The position numbers and the translations under genes are program-made. The notes under the pieces are model-generated. The model was not told the DNA's origin. It did not search any database and saw only the letters and a program-made list of their open reading frames with translations. This document shows positions 23,433-23,494 of a stretch of DNA of 23,494 bases, piece after piece; positions within the stretch are counted from its first letter, which is position 1; each line of letters opens with the position of its first letter. Source of the stretch: Euryarchaeota archaeon UBA23 (GTDB lineage: Archaea; Thermoplasmatota; Poseidoniia; Poseidoniales; Thalassarchaeaceae); NCBI GenBank assembly GCA_002498725.1, contig DAIJ01000025.1, positions 1 through 23,494 of the forward strand. Reading direction: 5' to 3'.

Positions 23433-23494
23433 ATGTCGGATATTGATGGTGAAGTCATTTATGTTCAAGGAGTGAGTGACCCCACTAAAATTGG
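23433..23494 (+). CDS. Start of an unknown gene cut by the window end
   Basis: An open frame begins at ATG 23433, 15 bases after the stop of the previous gene, and runs to the window end (20 complete codons). A GGTTGAT stretch seven bases or so upstream may serve as ribosome site. The visible start, MSDIDGEVIYVQGVSDP, is acidic and gives no family clue. It is probably co-transcribed with the DUF4190-like gene. Confidence 0.5.
   Translation, partial: MSDIDGEVIYVQGVSDPTKI

Noticed and set aside
1..23494. CRISPR arrays, insertion sequences, prophage or integration sites
   Set aside because: No regularly spaced repeats, transposase or integrase genes, or terminal inverted repeats were seen. The only tRNA shows no adjacent integrase or duplicated tRNA end.

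Overview
The window looks like a chromosomal segment of an AT-rich archaeon, most likely an uncultured planktonic marine euryarchaeon of the Marine Group II / Poseidoniales type. The archaeal evidence is a replication factor C small subunit, a tRNA-Met(CAT) with a bulge-helix-bulge intron and encoded CCA, AT-rich boxes about 25-30 bases before likely leaderless starts, and AGGTGAT-type ribosome binding sites between operon genes. The exact lineage is an inference from gene style. Genes are packed very tightly: no gap reaches 300 bases and several convergent genes overlap at their 3' ends. I see no phage, insertion sequence or CRISPR array.

Layout. 1-279: tail of a secreted PHB-depolymerase-like esterase. 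280-428 (-): intron-containing elongator tRNA-Met. 470-1720 (-): MFS transporter. 1917-2699 (+): unknown membrane protein. 2703-6382 (-): amino acid permease with a C-terminal EF-hand, then panB, then rfcS. 6491-8087 (+): SlyD-like FKBP and a PI-PLC-like lipoprotein. 8077-10573 (-): three-gene operon resembling 2-aminophenol meta-cleavage (amnB, amnA, RidA/2-aminomuconate deaminase-like). 10654-11085 (+): small membrane protein. 11053-12489 (-): PAP2/Aur1-like membrane phosphotransferase. 12652-13862 (+): YbaK deacylase and a SMUG1-like uracil-DNA glycosylase. 13929-19783 (+): acyl-CoA synthetase, LysE exporter and an IcmF-type fused B12 mutase. 19848-21131 (+): acyltransferase 3. 21128-22914 (-): mutM/fpg, an aquaporin-family channel with an unusual filter, and a small zinc-finger protein. 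22989-23417 (+): DUF4190-like membrane protein; the next gene begins at 23433.

Functionally the window suggests a heterotroph living on amino acids, aromatic amines and short or branched acyl chains: amino acid permease and exporter, ring-cleavage dioxygenase, acyl-CoA synthetase and acyl-CoA mutase. It also carries base-excision repair enzymes (MutM, SMUG1) that are uncommon in archaea. The most interesting items are the aminophenol-type operon with its glycine-zipper RidA, the aquaporin whose selectivity filter has lost Phe, His and Arg, the EF-hand amino acid permease, and the IcmF with a changed TINGPAP motif.
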